Numbered from the stretch's first letter, positions 8,534 to 16,795 are shown. The stretch: 64,000 nucleotides of DNA from Fabrea salina (GCA_022984795.1 JALIHJ010000015.1:186001-250000), one strand, 5' to 3'. Made by a program: numbers and translations. The notes: generated by a model from the sequence alone, not told the origin.

Positions 8534-9157
8534 ATGTCGGAATCAGTCCAGGAAGTTTCTGCACTTGAACAGCTACAAAGCAACACCAAACAAAGCATTC
8601 GTTTGCCTTTAGAGGTGTTCAATTCTAAACCTGACTCTTCTTCCAAGCTGTACTCTGCACTGGTGTCAGAAGGGACCCTGCAAATTGAAGTGCCTAGTTT
8701 GAGTGAAGACGAATTTAAGAAACTAAGGCGGTCCTTGTTATTTTCAGGCTTTGTAAACATTAACCGAACAGACTCAGAAGTGTCTGCTTCCAAACCAAAA
8801 ACAACAGAAGCTACTCCACTAGAATCCAAAAACCAAACCATAGATGAAGACGAACTTTTGGCTGAAGAAGAAGAGTACAAGAACCTGAGCAACCCTGAAG
8901 ACTGCCTTACTAAGCCCAAACCTTGCAAGAACTGCAGTTGTGGTCGGGCTGATGAACTTAACAAACCCGAAGCCAAAAAAGAAGCAGGCAGCAGCTGTGG
9001 TAGGTGCAACCTTGGAGACGCTTACAGGTGTGCAGGGTGTCCTTACCGGGGGTATCCTGCATTTACTCCAGGCGAAGAGCCCGCAATAGAAGTGGGAGGA
9101 GGCATCAGTGAACAAGGAGCAAAAGTAGTGGGCGGAAAAGTTACTTTGGATCTTTAA
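8534..9157 (+). CDS. DRE2: Anamorsin / DRE2, cytosolic Fe-S cluster assembly factor
   Basis: A 207-residue protein whose C-terminal 75 residues are the CIAPIN1/anamorsin domain. The first Fe-S motif is KPCKNCSCG. The second is [19 protein letters not shown], followed by [12 protein letters not shown]2 receives electrons from the diflavin reductase TAH18 and feeds cytosolic Fe-S protein assembly. The N-terminal part is shorter than in yeast or human and shows no clear SAM-methyltransferase-like fold; in many protists that domain is reduced. It starts 7 nt after the upstream stop codon. Confidence 0.93.
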   Translation: MSESVQEVSALEQLQSNTKQSIRLPLEVFNSKPDSSSKLYSALVSEGTLQIEVPSLSEDEFKKLRRSLLFSGFVNINRTDSEVSASKPKTTEATPLESKNQTIDEDELLAEEEEYKNLSNPEDCLTKPKPCKNCSCGRADELNKPEAKKEAGSSCGRCNLGDAYRCAGCPYRGYPAFTPGEEPAIEVGGGISEQGAKVVGGKVTLDL

Positions 9158-9179
9158 GTAATCATTTCTAGAAATAATA

Positions 9180-9614
9180 ATGATTTTGGCTTTGCTACTG
9201 GGGCTTGCAGCTAGTCAGTGTGTAGAATATCAAAAAAACTACCCTAGTTATTACTGTGATGACTTACTAGACTGGGAAGTATCCTCTGCAGTTTACGAAG
9301 AGCGCTGGCAAAGAAACAAAGAAGCTTACGAACGTTACTTTGACTTGAAAACGCGTTACCTGAATAAAGGTGATGAAGACCACCCTAAACTGGAGTGTCT
9401 AGCAATAGCTCGTAAGTTGTACTGTGCTTACTCTTTTCCTTACTGCACCCACGACGAGCCTCAAAGGGGAATTTGTGAGTTTTTGTGCGAACTTTGGAAA
9501 GACAGATGCCCAGAAGAAGACTATGAAACCTTCTGTGCTTCTAAAGAATCCGAAAAGTGCTCGTTCTCAAACGCACTAGGAGTTTTGACTCTACTTATAC
9601 TAATATTTTTATAA
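9180..9614 (+). CDS. Secreted Frizzled-type cysteine-rich domain protein, probably GPI-anchored
   Basis: A 144-residue protein. The signal peptide MILALLLGLAASQC runs to about residue 13. A compact cysteine-rich domain follows. Its pattern includes C near the start, C at YYCDD, then CLAIARKLYCAYSFPYC, then GICEFLCELWKDRCP and two more near the end. This matches the Frizzled CRD (C..lr.F.C...P.C, then C...C....C). The last 16 residues (ALGVLTLLILIFL) are hydrophobic with no cytoplasmic tail, as in GPI-attachment signals. The ligand is unknown; cell-surface display is inferred. Its last 6 bases overlap the stop region of the convergent deubiquitinase gene. Confidence 0.78.
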   Translation: MILALLLGLAASQCVEYQKNYPSYYCDDLLDWEVSSAVYEERWQRNKEAYERYFDLKTRYLNKGDEDHPKLECLAIARKLYCAYSFPYCTHDEPQRGICEFLCELWKDRCPEEDYETFCASKESEKCSFSNALGVLTLLILIFL

Positions 9615-11081
9615 GTTAACTCTTTTGTAGAACAACACATACGCCTCAGCCTTAAGAGCTGCTCCCTGTGAACTTGTTTTAACGCGTGAGTCGCTGCAGA
9701 AGTGCCAGGAGTCTTCGTGCTTGACGTAAGCCACATAGTGGCCCCCCATCATACTTCCTGAGTGCACTACTACCCCAAACAACTCGTAAACCCCTCTGTC
9801 GTCTTTCTTGACCATGAACCTACTGATGTCTAGTTCGACTTCAAAGTCTACGTGGTGTCCTATCTTTTGGAAGCCAAAACCTTTAGCTGAGAAGCGCTTC
9901 AAATGAATTACTAAGACTTCGGGAGGGTCGTAAATCAGAAACCGCCTTGCAGCCGGGGCTTTTTCTGAGCACTTTTCGCAGTCGTAAAGGTTGTGTTTGT
10001 CTCTAAGGTACTCCTCTGAGGTGAATTCTTCCAAACAGCCTTTGAGAGAGTGAGGGTTTTCGAAACAAGCAATACTGGGTTCCAGAAGTTCTTGGTCTTT
10101 ACACTCTTCAGGCAGTTCTTCTCTAGGAATAGGACTAAACTCCACTGTGTCTTCAGTAAAATGCTGTTTGCGTTTAGAAGGAATTCCTAAAGAAAGGTCT
10201 AGAATAGGGTCTACTTTCCTAGAAACATTTGAGCATCTTAAGCACTTGACTGTGCTTAGTAGCTTTCCTCCAAAGACTTCTTCTATAATTGTTTTTTCTT
10301 TAAGGCCTTGCTTTTTATTTAGGTTTTCTATTTCGGTGTGTAGTGCGTCAAGCAAACATCTTAGAAGCTCGTGGGAATCTTGTTGTCCGTAGCCTCTGAA
10401 CTGCGGAAACTTACCCATTACAGATGAGTGGAGTTTTCCTGGATTTACAGTTCTCGATTCACTCCTCATGCTTTTTAAAACACTTGAAAAAGCTGCGTTG
10501 ATTCCACCTTTTTTAGGGCTTTCAAACTTTCCACAATAGTAGTCTGTAAGCAACTGTGTAGCGTTTAAGCACTGCATGGCAGAGTTAAAGAAGCAAGTGT
10601 TTCCTAAGTTAGAGAGTCCGGTTAAGTAAGAGGCCTGTTTTATAGGGGGAGTTTCTAGGGGCTGGGAGAGTTCCTTTTTGGAAGGTTTTTTTGAGGGTTT
10701 GGGTTGTCTTTCTTCGGTTAGTTCTTTTGCTTGTTTTTTCTTTTTTTTGATGATTAAGTCCTTAACGTCTTCCATGACTCCTAAGGCTCGTTCTTTCTTT
10801 TCTTCAGATTCAAATGACTCGGCTAGTTCTTGTAAACTGCTGTCGCAAGTGTAGCACCAAACATCTAAAGAACTAATAGATACACACATTGGGTGATTTT
10901 TGGATTTGGCATGCTGTAGTGCGTGTTGGTTCTGGTACCTACCACAGTTCTGGGCATAACAACTTAAGCACAACCAAGGGGATTCTTCTTGGCAAGTTTC
11001 GCAGTTGGTCAGTTTCAAGTTTCCATTAAGTCTTTGTCTGAGCTTGGATATTCTGATTTGTGAAAAGTGGAAACAAGACAT
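9609..11081 (-). CDS. Ubiquitin-specific protease with ZnF-UBP (USP16/USP45-like)
   Basis: A 490-residue USP. A ZnF-UBP finger spans about residues 27-92 (CETCQEESPWLCLSCYAQNC, HALQHAKSKNHPMCV). A lysine-rich linker follows. The catalytic domain opens with LSNLGNTCFFNSAMQCL, which carries the active-site Cys. The His box is VVVHSGSMMGGHYVAYVK. LLIYDPP-like FLIYDPPEVLVIHLKRF and the C-terminal AEAYVLFYKRV fit the USP16/45 branch, which in animals removes ubiquitin from H2A. Asp replaces the usual residue order in CSDSRV, but the catalytic triad looks complete. Substrate assignment to histones is inference. The gene's 3' end overlaps its neighbour by 6 bp. Confidence 0.88.
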   Translation of the reverse strand: MSCFHFSQIRISKLRQRLNGNLKLTNCETCQEESPWLCLSCYAQNCGRYQNQHALQHAKSKNHPMCVSISSLDVWCYTCDSSLQELAESFESEEKKERALGVMEDVKDLIIKKKKKQAKELTEERQPKPSKKPSKKELSQPLETPPIKQASYLTGLSNLGNTCFFNSAMQCLNATQLLTDYYCGKFESPKKGGINAAFSSVLKSMRSESRTVNPGKLHSSVMGKFPQFRGYGQQDSHELLRCLLDALHTEIENLNKKQGLKEKTIIEEVFGGKLLSTVKCLRCSNVSRKVDPILDLSLGIPSKRKQHFTEDTVEFSPIPREELPEECKDQELLEPSIACFENPHSLKGCLEEFTSEEYLRDKHNLYDCEKCSEKAPAARRFLIYDPPEVLVIHLKRFSAKGFGFQKIGHHVDFEVELDISRFMVKKDDRGVYELFGVVVHSGSMMGGHYVAYVKHEDSWHFCSDSRVKTSSQGAALKAEAYVLFYKRVNL

Positions 11082-11100
11082 TTATATTGGTAATAGTTAC

Positions 11101-11577
11101 TCAGTAAGAAACATTTAAAGAAGTTCCATTTATAGTTTGTGGATTGGTGTGTTCAGTTGTATCTAGCTTCTCGTACTTCCACAGTATTTCATCACTTGCT
11201 TGCACTAAACAGTCTTCGTAGCAAGCTTCATTCCAGTCTTTTCTTTGCTTGTTTAAGTAAAGAACCCAGATTCTGCCTTTATAGGGTTCTTCTTCGTTTT
11301 CCATGCCGACTCCAGAAAGTTGTTGCACGAAGTAGTTAAAATCTTTTTTATGCTCGTCATACACCGAAATGAAATTAGCTTTAAGTTGGACTTCGGTTGA
11401 TGGGGAAAATGCTAAAACGTTCATAAGGGTCTGGAGCAGAACGTAAGTAGTTTCCATGTCACAGGTGTACTCTTCTATTTCTTTTGTTTCTGGGTTCAAA
11501 ACTTTTACAGTAAATTCTGTTTGGGACGTTCTGACTGCTATTGGTTTGGACTTGTCTGCGCTTGTTCCACAGCCCAT
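11101..11577 (-). CDS. Probable N-myristoylated protein of unknown function
   Basis: A 158-residue protein beginning MGCGTSADKSKP. Gly2 with Cys3 and Ser/Thr nearby is a good N-myristoylation and palmitoylation context, suggesting membrane attachment from the cytosol. The remainder is mixed alpha/beta and acidic, with YVLLQTLMNVLAFSP and KGRIWVLYLNKQRKDW as the most ordered-looking parts. No known domain is recognised. It lies 19 nt upstream of the USP gene on the same strand and is divergent from the REEP-like gene across 79 nt. Confidence 0.65.
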   Translation of the reverse strand: MGCGTSADKSKPIAVRTSQTEFTVKVLNPETKEIEEYTCDMETTYVLLQTLMNVLAFSPSTEVQLKANFISVYDEHKKDFNYFVQQLSGVGMENEEEPYKGRIWVLYLNKQRKDWNEACYEDCLVQASDEILWKYEKLDTTEHTNPQTINGTSLNVSY

Positions 11578-11634
11578 TTTTCAATGACTTACTTACTTGT
11601 GTAAAATGGCATTTCACTACTCAGAATTGATCAT

Positions 11635-11645
11635 GTAAAGTTTAC
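11635..11645. promoter_or_regulatory. Palindrome upstream of the REEP-like gene
   Basis: GTAAA-G-TTTAC ends 11 nt before the start codon at 11657, in the divergent spacer shared with the gene at 11101-11577. Function is unproven and it may be chance. Confidence 0.2.
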
Positions 11646-11656
11646 CTAGATACAGC

Positions 11657-12454
11657 ATGTATGCATACTTCGGCTACCTCAACTTCAAAAAAATCAAAAA
11701 CCAAAATGAAAACGTTGACAAGTCTAAAAAGACAATGCTGGAGTGGATAGCTTGCACTGTAATTCTGTACCTTCAGAGCTGCATTGACTGGTTAATAGGT
11801 TGGATCCCCACTTACTACTTTTGGAAAACTTTAGTAGTTTCTTTTTTAATGCTAGAAAGCAGTGTTGCTGTAAAGCTTCTGTACAAGTTCGAGAACTACA
11901 TTGTTAGGTTTGAATTCTGGATGGACGAAAAGATGCAGTACGTATACTCTGCACTTTCTTACGTCAGTTACCCTTTGCTTAAGTGCTTTTTGGTAACACT
12001 CAAGTTCACAATAAGGTGTTGTGACGAAGAACAACTCCAAGCCATGAAACTTGCAATTAGGGACTTCAACAAAGAAATTTCTCAGTCCAAAAAAGAAAAC
12101 CGCCGGCTGCTAACTAAACGCAAAGAAAAGTTAAGAGAAGAAGTTCCGCCCAAACCTCCTAAACGAACCACTCCCTGGCTCATCAAGGTGTCTATGGCAA
12201 TAAAAACTACTCAAAGAAGGCCTATCTTCTTTCCTTACACTGTTTGGTTTGAAACGATCAAAGGAACTTTTAGTTACCAAGCTGAAGGAGACGACAAAAT
12301 CCAGTCAGACTCTTTAGAAGAAGTTTCTGTGTTTAATGAAGACCAACTTGTTTTGCTTCTTACTCTCCACAAAACCAAGCTGCTAGCCAAATTCACCAAC
12401 AGCAGAGACTTCCAACTCTGGAAAAACTTTCTGAAGGCCCAGTGCACTCACTAA
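11657..12454 (+). CDS. TB2/DP1/HVA22 (REEP)-type ER membrane protein with C-terminal extension
   Basis: A 265-residue protein. Residues about 28-120 carry the hydrophobic hairpins of the TB2/DP1/HVA22 family: MLEWIACTVILYLQSCIDWL, IPTYYFWKTLVVSFLML and the following amphipathic helix. REEP/HVA22 proteins shape tubular ER. A basic coiled linker is followed by about 95 residues unusual for the family. In these, IFFPYTVWFETIKGTFSY, QLVLLLTLHKTKLLA and DFQLWKNFLKAQC look like strands plus the final helix of a PH-like fold. That PH reading is tentative. It would make a membrane-shaping protein with a lipid- or protein-binding module. Confidence 0.75.
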   Translation: MYAYFGYLNFKKIKNQNENVDKSKKTMLEWIACTVILYLQSCIDWLIGWIPTYYFWKTLVVSFLMLESSVAVKLLYKFENYIVRFEFWMDEKMQYVYSALSYVSYPLLKCFLVTLKFTIRCCDEEQLQAMKLAIRDFNKEISQSKKENRRLLTKRKEKLREEVPPKPPKRTTPWLIKVSMAIKTTQRRPIFFPYTVWFETIKGTFSYQAEGDDKIQSDSLEEVSVFNEDQLVLLLTLHKTKLLAKFTNSRDFQLWKNFLKAQCTH

Positions 12455-12471
12455 GTATTGCCAAATTTATA

Positions 12472-13425
12472 TTACTTTTTGGCTTTAATAATTTTAGCAG
12501 CCTTTTCTTCTTCTTTAGAGTCTTCTTTGGGACTTTTAGAGGAGTTCTTAACGACCCAGTCGTAAGCGAAGTCGTACTCTAAGTTTTCCCTCATAAACAG
12601 TTCTTTGAAGAGCCGCCTCAAGTACCCGTAGTCAGGCCTTTCTTCGAAACCCAGGCCTTTGCAGTAGTTCAAGTAAGTCTGGAACTCCACCGGGAACCCT
12701 CTACAGAGTGCCTCCGCACTTGTATTCATTTTGCGGTTCATAATGCGGTCGTACTTTTCTTTCTTGTTGTTTGCAGGCAAACTTTGCCAGGGCAGTTGGC
12801 CTCTTAAAAAGTACAACAGCACGTAAGCTATTCCTTCTAAGTCGTCTCTTCGGCTTTGCTCAATGCCCAAGTGAGTGTTTACGCTGGCGTAACGTGCTGT
12901 TCCCGTGAGGCTTTTTCCTTCTCTATAAGAAATGTGCTGGTTACTTTTGGGGTCCCTGTACTTCTTGGTCAGTCCAAAGTCGATCAAGTGAACTAAGTTA
13001 GCCCTTCTGCCCAGTCCTATCAAAAAGTTGTCAGGCTTAATGTCTCTGTGCAGAAAGTTCTTAGCGTGGAGGAACTCTATCCGGGCAATCATCTGGTCTG
13101 CTAGCATTAACACAGTTTTTAACGAAAAGCGCCTTCCGCAAAAGGAAAACAAGTCTTCCAAAGAAGGACCCAAAAGGTCCAGAACCATAACGTTGTATTC
13201 GCCTTCCACTCCTGACCAGTGGATGTAAGGAATCCCTGGGCCTCCTTGTAACAGCCTGTAAATTCGTGACTCGTATTGCAATTGGGGGTGCCTGGTTCTT
13301 ACTTTTTCGAGTTTTATAGCAACTTCTTCGTTGTTTTGAATGTTAGTGCCTAAGTAGATTTCTCCAAAACTTCCTGAGCCTATTTTCCGGCCTAGTCTGT
13401 ACTTGCCTCCTACTCTCAGTTCCAT
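12472..13425 (-). CDS. Casein kinase 1 family protein kinase
   Basis: A 317-residue kinase. The glycine loop is [12 protein letters not shown], the lysine is in VAIKLEKV, and the catalytic loop is [12 protein letters not shown]. The activation motif is [12 protein letters not shown]. The CK1 hallmark [21 protein letters not shown] replaces the usual APE segment. The domain fills residues 8-280, and a short lysine-rich tail follows with little of the regulatory extension of CK1 delta/epsilon. Many CK1s act in trafficking, cilia and cell-cycle control; nothing here sets the role. It is convergent with the REEP-like gene, 17 nt between stops. Confidence 0.94.
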   Translation of the reverse strand: MELRVGGKYRLGRKIGSGSFGEIYLGTNIQNNEEVAIKLEKVRTRHPQLQYESRIYRLLQGGPGIPYIHWSGVEGEYNVMVLDLLGPSLEDLFSFCGRRFSLKTVLMLADQMIARIEFLHAKNFLHRDIKPDNFLIGLGRRANLVHLIDFGLTKKYRDPKSNQHISYREGKSLTGTARYASVNTHLGIEQSRRDDLEGIAYVLLYFLRGQLPWQSLPANNKKEKYDRIMNRKMNTSAEALCRGFPVEFQTYLNYCKGLGFEERPDYGYLRRLFKELFMRENLEYDFAYDWVVKNSSKSPKEDSKEEEKAAKIIKAKK

Positions 13426-13521
13426 TTAATTGTTTTTTTTGAATGTTTCTTTAAAGCAGTGGTCTGAACTGCCAGATGTTAATAAGTGCCTAAACTAAGC
13501 TACTTCTGCGAAAGAATCAAG

Positions 13522-13692
13522 TTAGATCTTAAGTTTTGTTCGTCTCCAGTGCCTCCTTTTAGCATTGTATCGCTGGTTGTTGCCTGTTTTGTAGTAAATC
13601 CACCTTGGCATAGGTCTGTTTTGTTTTCTGGCCCTTCCCATTATTTTCTTGTGCTTCAGTGACTTAATTGCTCCCTAACTAAATCTCACCAT
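13522..13692 (-). CDS. RPL39: Ribosomal protein eL39 (two exons, intron right after the ATG)
   Basis: The first exon is only the ATG at 13690-13692. A 15-nt intron (13675-13689) follows, and exon 2 (13522-13674) ends in TAA. The spliced product is exactly 51 residues, the usual eL39 length. It contains [17 protein letters not shown] and [14 protein letters not shown], the invariant core of this 60S protein lining the exit tunnel. Without splicing, the ATG is followed by a TAG after four codons, and the next ATG would lose the N-terminal 12 residues. It lies 36 nt downstream of the F-box/WD40 start-distal end and 96 nt upstream of CK1, all on the same strand. Confidence 0.95.
13675..13689 (-). 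other. 15-nt intron in eL39
   Basis: GTGAGATTTAGTTAG, phase 0, directly after the start codon. It is the only intron of the nine with G at position 3. A is at position 10 and the 3' end is TAG. Confidence 0.93.
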
Positions 13693-13728
13693 TTGTGCCA
13701 CAATCAATATTAATGGAAATTTATTACT

Positions 13729-14772
13729 TTACATAGCTACTAGGGTGTGCTCGGAAACACTGAACTCTTGGATTTCTATTTGCTGGTTCTTCTTCCAAAT
13801 TCTTAGGTAGTCAAACCAGCTTCCAGAAACAACCACTTCCCCGTCCCAAGAAATCCCTATTGAAAAGACTGTTCTTTTGTGGCCTCTTAGAACTGAGCTT
13901 TGCTCCATAGTACTTAGATTCCATACCCTAACGGACTTGTCTTCTCCACCAGATACCATAAACTCTTTGTTTTGCGACACTGCTAGTGCTTTCACGCCCT
14001 TAGAGTGTGCTTCTACCGAGCAAACTTGCTGCCCTGAAGTTAAGCTCCAAACTTTTATAAACTCGTCTTTGCTACCTGAAACTAGGAACTCGTTGTACAT
14101 AGCTAAGCACCAAACCACTGAAGTGTGTCCCTTTAAAGCGAACTTTAAGTTTCCAGTTGCTAAACTCCAAACCTTCACTATGCTGTCTGAACCTCCAGAA
14201 GCTATGTAGTTACAGTGCACTTCTACACACCAAATTGAGTCTCCATGGTTTAGGGTGTAAACTAGTTGACCATGGAAAAGATTCCAAACCCTTACTTTTC
14301 CGTCTAGGCCACCAGAAGCCAAGTAACTATTACCATGAGATATAGAAACAGAGTTAATGTTTGCTGTGTCTTCAAATACTTTGATTCTTTGTTGGGTTTC
14401 TAGACTCCACACTTCTATTCCTCCTTTGTTTCCGAAAGCAATTAACTTTTTATCTTTTGAAAGGCACAAGCATGAACCTCCTTGGAACCTAGCAACTTCT
14501 TGGGCTTTTTCTAGGTTCCAAACCTTCACACTCTCACCACTTGTAAAAGCTAGGGTGTACTTGGTTACTTCTTTCAGCTTTGTTTTAAAACTTAAATAAT
14601 CACTGCTTTCTAAACAGCAAAGTCCAGTTAGAAAACAGTTCCTCCATAAAAAGTTTCCCGAGTTAACTAACTTGTCTCTAAGTTTTTTACTTACAGCTTC
14701 TAACTTAACTACTTCTTTAAGAGTAAGTAACTTTAGCACTTCACAAAGTAAGTTAATACTCAGCCTCTCCAT
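13729..14772 (-). CDS. F-box/WD40-repeat protein (copy 1)
   Basis: The start is set at 14772 (MERLSINLLCEVL); a longer frame reaching 14961 would run through the neighbouring RRP15 gene. The product has 347 residues. The N-terminal 40 residues form an F-box-like helix set (LLTLKEVVKLEAVSKKLRDK). Six or seven WD40 repeats follow with units such as YLASGGLDGKVRVWNLFHG, FLVSGSKDEFIKVWSLTSG and FMVSGGEDKSVRVWNLS. F-box/WD40 proteins recruit substrates to SCF ubiquitin ligases. It is clearly paralogous to the gene at 22483. The divergent RRP15 start codon is only 10 nt away. Confidence 0.85.
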   Translation of the reverse strand: MERLSINLLCEVLKLLTLKEVVKLEAVSKKLRDKLVNSGNFLWRNCFLTGLCCLESSDYLSFKTKLKEVTKYTLAFTSGESVKVWNLEKAQEVARFQGGSCLCLSKDKKLIAFGNKGGIEVWSLETQQRIKVFEDTANINSVSISHGNSYLASGGLDGKVRVWNLFHGQLVYTLNHGDSIWCVEVHCNYIASGGSDSIVKVWSLATGNLKFALKGHTSVVWCLAMYNEFLVSGSKDEFIKVWSLTSGQQVCSVEAHSKGVKALAVSQNKEFMVSGGEDKSVRVWNLSTMEQSSVLRGHKRTVFSIGISWDGEVVVSGSWFDYLRIWKKNQQIEIQEFSVSEHTLVAM

Positions 14773-14782
14773 AAGTATAAGT

Positions 14783-15226
14783 ATGGAACAAGGAAAGTCC
14801 TCTTTCACCACAGCTTTTAAAAAGGTTTTGGACTCCAAAGTTCCCCAGGAAAGGCCTCTGGTGCTTTCGAAGTACAAAACTCCAGAAAAGAAACTACACC
14901 AACACAAAAAGGAACTCAAAGAAAAAAGACTCAAACAAGTTGAGAAACACAAAACACCCAAAACTTACACAAAAGAAACCAACATCCTCCAAGAAACAAA
15001 ACTCAAAAAACTAGCCCTCAAAGGTGTTGTTAAGCTTTTCAATGAAATCAACCAAAGGCAAAAAAGTGAGTCCGCCAAAAAGACAGAAATCAAAAGAATC
15101 AAACAGTCAGAAAGGTTCAAAAAAAGAATGAGAAGGGCTGGAGAAGAAAGCCAAGCCAGAAAAATCGTTAAATACGAAGTAGAGCCACCAAAATGGAACG
15201 TACTCAGGGACGACTTTAAGGTATAA
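14783..15226 (+). CDS. RRP15: RRP15-like ribosomal RNA processing protein
   Basis: The start is set at 14783 (MEQGKSSFTTAFKKV), because in-frame codons upstream overlap the divergent gene antisense. The 147-residue basic protein contains KKLALKGVVKLFNEINQRQK and ends in PPKWNVLRDDFKV. Both are signatures of the Rrp15 family (GVVxLFNAV and W-x-x-LRDDF), needed for 60S maturation in the nucleolus. The segment between is lysine-rich coiled coil, shorter than in yeast or human, and the acidic tail is absent. Its TAA stop is immediately followed by the ATG of the next gene. Confidence 0.83.
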   Translation: MEQGKSSFTTAFKKVLDSKVPQERPLVLSKYKTPEKKLHQHKKELKEKRLKQVEKHKTPKTYTKETNILQETKLKKLALKGVVKLFNEINQRQKSESAKKTEIKRIKQSERFKKRMRRAGEESQARKIVKYEVEPPKWNVLRDDFKV

Positions 15227-15712
15227 ATGATAAGTAAAGATGTTCAGGTTGACTGCTCAGACCTCGAAAAAGAAAAGCTGTCCATAGAATTAACTGGGTG
15301 GGGCCAACTCACACCTAGGCGGTATAGTTCCAAAACTTGCTTAAGCAAAGGAATGAACATTCAGGGAAAAACTTGCCACTTCTTCAGGTGCTCTTCCAAA
15401 ACTCTACCTAGGTGCAGGTCTTCTGCTGGCACTAGAACAAACACTTACCTTAAGCAGTCTATTGTTAACATTAACAAGGCCACTAAAGGCAACCCCTACG
15501 AAAGGAGTGTGGAGGCTTTCCAGTTCCCTGCTCACAAAGGCAGCAGGCCCATTACAAACCCTGCTAAAAAAAGACTTCTCTGCCAACTGCGCCTTAGGAG
15601 CAGACAACTTGAAAAGTCAGTGTCTGAACAAAAACTCAAACGCCCTAACACTGCCCAAAACAGGAAGCGCATGATCATTGACTTGTATGAATGTAATTCT
15701 AAAAGAAGTTAA
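15227..15712 (+). CDS. Basic protein of unknown function
   Basis: The ATG at 15227 directly abuts the RRP15 stop (TAAATG). A second in-frame ATG at 15353 is an alternative start. The longer form has 161 residues, rich in Lys, Arg, Ser and Cys. GWGQLTPRRY, KGNPYERSVEAFQFPAHKG and a basic C terminus with RPNTAQNRKRM stand out. The proline-arginine texture is like that of small microtubule- or nucleic-acid-associated proteins, but no domain is recognised. The abutting arrangement means that its promoter must lie inside RRP15 or that the two genes share a transcript. Confidence 0.6.
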   Translation: MISKDVQVDCSDLEKEKLSIELTGWGQLTPRRYSSKTCLSKGMNIQGKTCHFFRCSSKTLPRCRSSAGTRTNTYLKQSIVNINKATKGNPYERSVEAFQFPAHKGSRPITNPAKKRLLCQLRLRSRQLEKSVSEQKLKRPNTAQNRKRMIIDLYECNSKRS

Positions 15713-15717
15713 ATACA

Positions 15718-16431
15718 TTACTTGAAAAAAGAACTTCCCATTGCTCTTTCGTACATTCGGTTTTCGTTGTGGTGTTTTCTTTTCATGGCTTGTTTAAATT
15801 CCTTTTTAGTGTTTTCGCCGACCTTGCTGTCCTTTCTAGGGAGTTTTTCAGGGGCTCTTTGTTTGAGTAAGTGGACCATATAGGAGTTTTCTTTGAAGTT
15901 GAGGAAGGTTGACAGCAAGCCTTGCTTAAAGTTCCTGTCTAGTTGCTTCATACAGATAGCAACCTTTTGTGCCCAGGAGCTTTTTTTGGGACGAGGTTTG
16001 GACCGAGAGCTGTTGGCCCTCCATCTCCACAAGTAAGTTCTTCTGAGTTCTCTGTTGAAGGCCCTTAAAAAGGGAAGCACTCTGGCAAAGAACCCTACAA
16101 TGCACAAAGCTGAGAGTTTCCTGTTCCGCGAAATTGCTTGCAAAAGTTGGTTTACGGAGTCTTGGTACCTGTATTCGCTGAAAGCAAGCAACTGCTCTAA
16201 TTTGAAAATTTGGGTGCTTTTAGGAAGTCCGTGCTTTTTGGGGGACCTAGTAGGCTGGAAAGGTTTTTGGCTTAGATGTTTGCTGGCTGCTTTTTTGGAA
16301 AAGCTAAAAGTGTCGTAAATAGTGAAAGAAGCGTTTTCAGTTTCTATGTCTTGCTTTGATACGTCGAACCTGGAGGTGTAAAGTGTGCGTTCTGTGATGT
16401 CTCCTTCTGTTAAGCAGTCTTCTCGTTCCAT
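15718..16431 (-). CDS. Basic protein with Sfi1-like aromatic/arginine helices
   Basis: A 237-residue protein of unknown family. The middle (about residues 95-180) contains helices with a W/F and basic pattern, such as FFARVLPFLRAFNREL, RRTYLWRWRANS and DRNFKQGLLSTFLNFKEN. These loosely recall centrin-binding Sfi1 repeats (LL-x-x-xF-x-x-W-xx-x). The tail is Lys/Arg-rich. The similarity is weak. Contractile ciliates are rich in centrin and Sfi1-like proteins, which makes this reading attractive but not established. A second protein of this texture lies at 36533-37054. Its stop is 5 nt from the convergent upstream gene. Confidence 0.55.
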   Translation of the reverse strand: MEREDCLTEGDITERTLYTSRFDVSKQDIETENASFTIYDTFSFSKKAASKHLSQKPFQPTRSPKKHGLPKSTQIFKLEQLLAFSEYRYQDSVNQLLQAISRNRKLSALCIVGFFARVLPFLRAFNRELRRTYLWRWRANSSRSKPRPKKSSWAQKVAICMKQLDRNFKQGLLSTFLNFKENSYMVHLLKQRAPEKLPRKDSKVGENTKKEFKQAMKRKHHNENRMYERAMGSSFFK

Positions 16432-16461
16432 TTAACAATTCAAATAATGAAGTTATAAAGC

Positions 16462-16794
16462 ATGAGTGAGTATGAAGTAACTGAGGTTTACGGAGAAGGC
16501 TCTGAAGAAGAAGATGAACCTGAGGAGCCCGAAGAGCCTGAGGAACAAGCTTACCAGTTAGTTATTAACTACAAAAAAGCTGAAACAGCTAAACTCCACA
16601 GCAAACTCCACGAACTACTCAATTCCCAAACCCAAGCTCTGCAAGAAAGTGCTGCTGACCTTTCAACGTTCCAAAAGATCCCCCAGTACCAAAAGCGCAT
16701 AAAAACCCTTTTGAAGCGCAAAAAAGCCATTGAAAAACGCAGAGAAAACATCATGCAAAGACTTCAAGCAGCCCTTACAACTATAAATAATTAA
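16462..16794 (+). CDS. Small acidic/coiled-coil protein
   Basis: A 110-residue protein. Residues 1-28 are very acidic, with repeated E-E-P units (EEDEPEEPEEPEEQ). The rest is a single predicted coiled coil, TAKLHSKLHELLNSQTQALQ, then a basic helix KTLLKRKKAIEKRRENIMQR. The size and shape resemble small BLOC-1/BORC-type subunits, but no diagnostic residues support that. The ATG of the centriolin-like gene begins 1 nt after its stop codon. Confidence 0.6.
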   Translation: MSEYEVTEVYGEGSEEEDEPEEPEEPEEQAYQLVINYKKAETAKLHSKLHELLNSQTQALQESAADLSTFQKIPQYQKRIKTLLKRKKAIEKRRENIMQRLQAALTTINN

Positions 16795-16795
16795 A

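Noticed and set aside
13426-13521. Hairpin GCAGT-GGTCTGA-ACTGC downstream of eL39 as an H/ACA RNA or histone-type 3' end.
   Set aside because: The stem is only 5 bp and no H box or convincing second hairpin is present.
14773-14961. Longer start of F-box/WD40 copy 1 at 14961.
   Set aside because: The extra 63 codons are the antisense of RRP15, Ser/Phe/Cys-rich, with no match; the paralogue starts at the equivalent of 14772.
15222-15240. A 14-nt GT-AG string (GTATAAATGATAAG) at the RRP15/next-gene junction as an intron.
   Set aside because: Removal puts a TAA directly in frame, and RRP15 already ends naturally after its conserved W-x-x-LRDDF motif.
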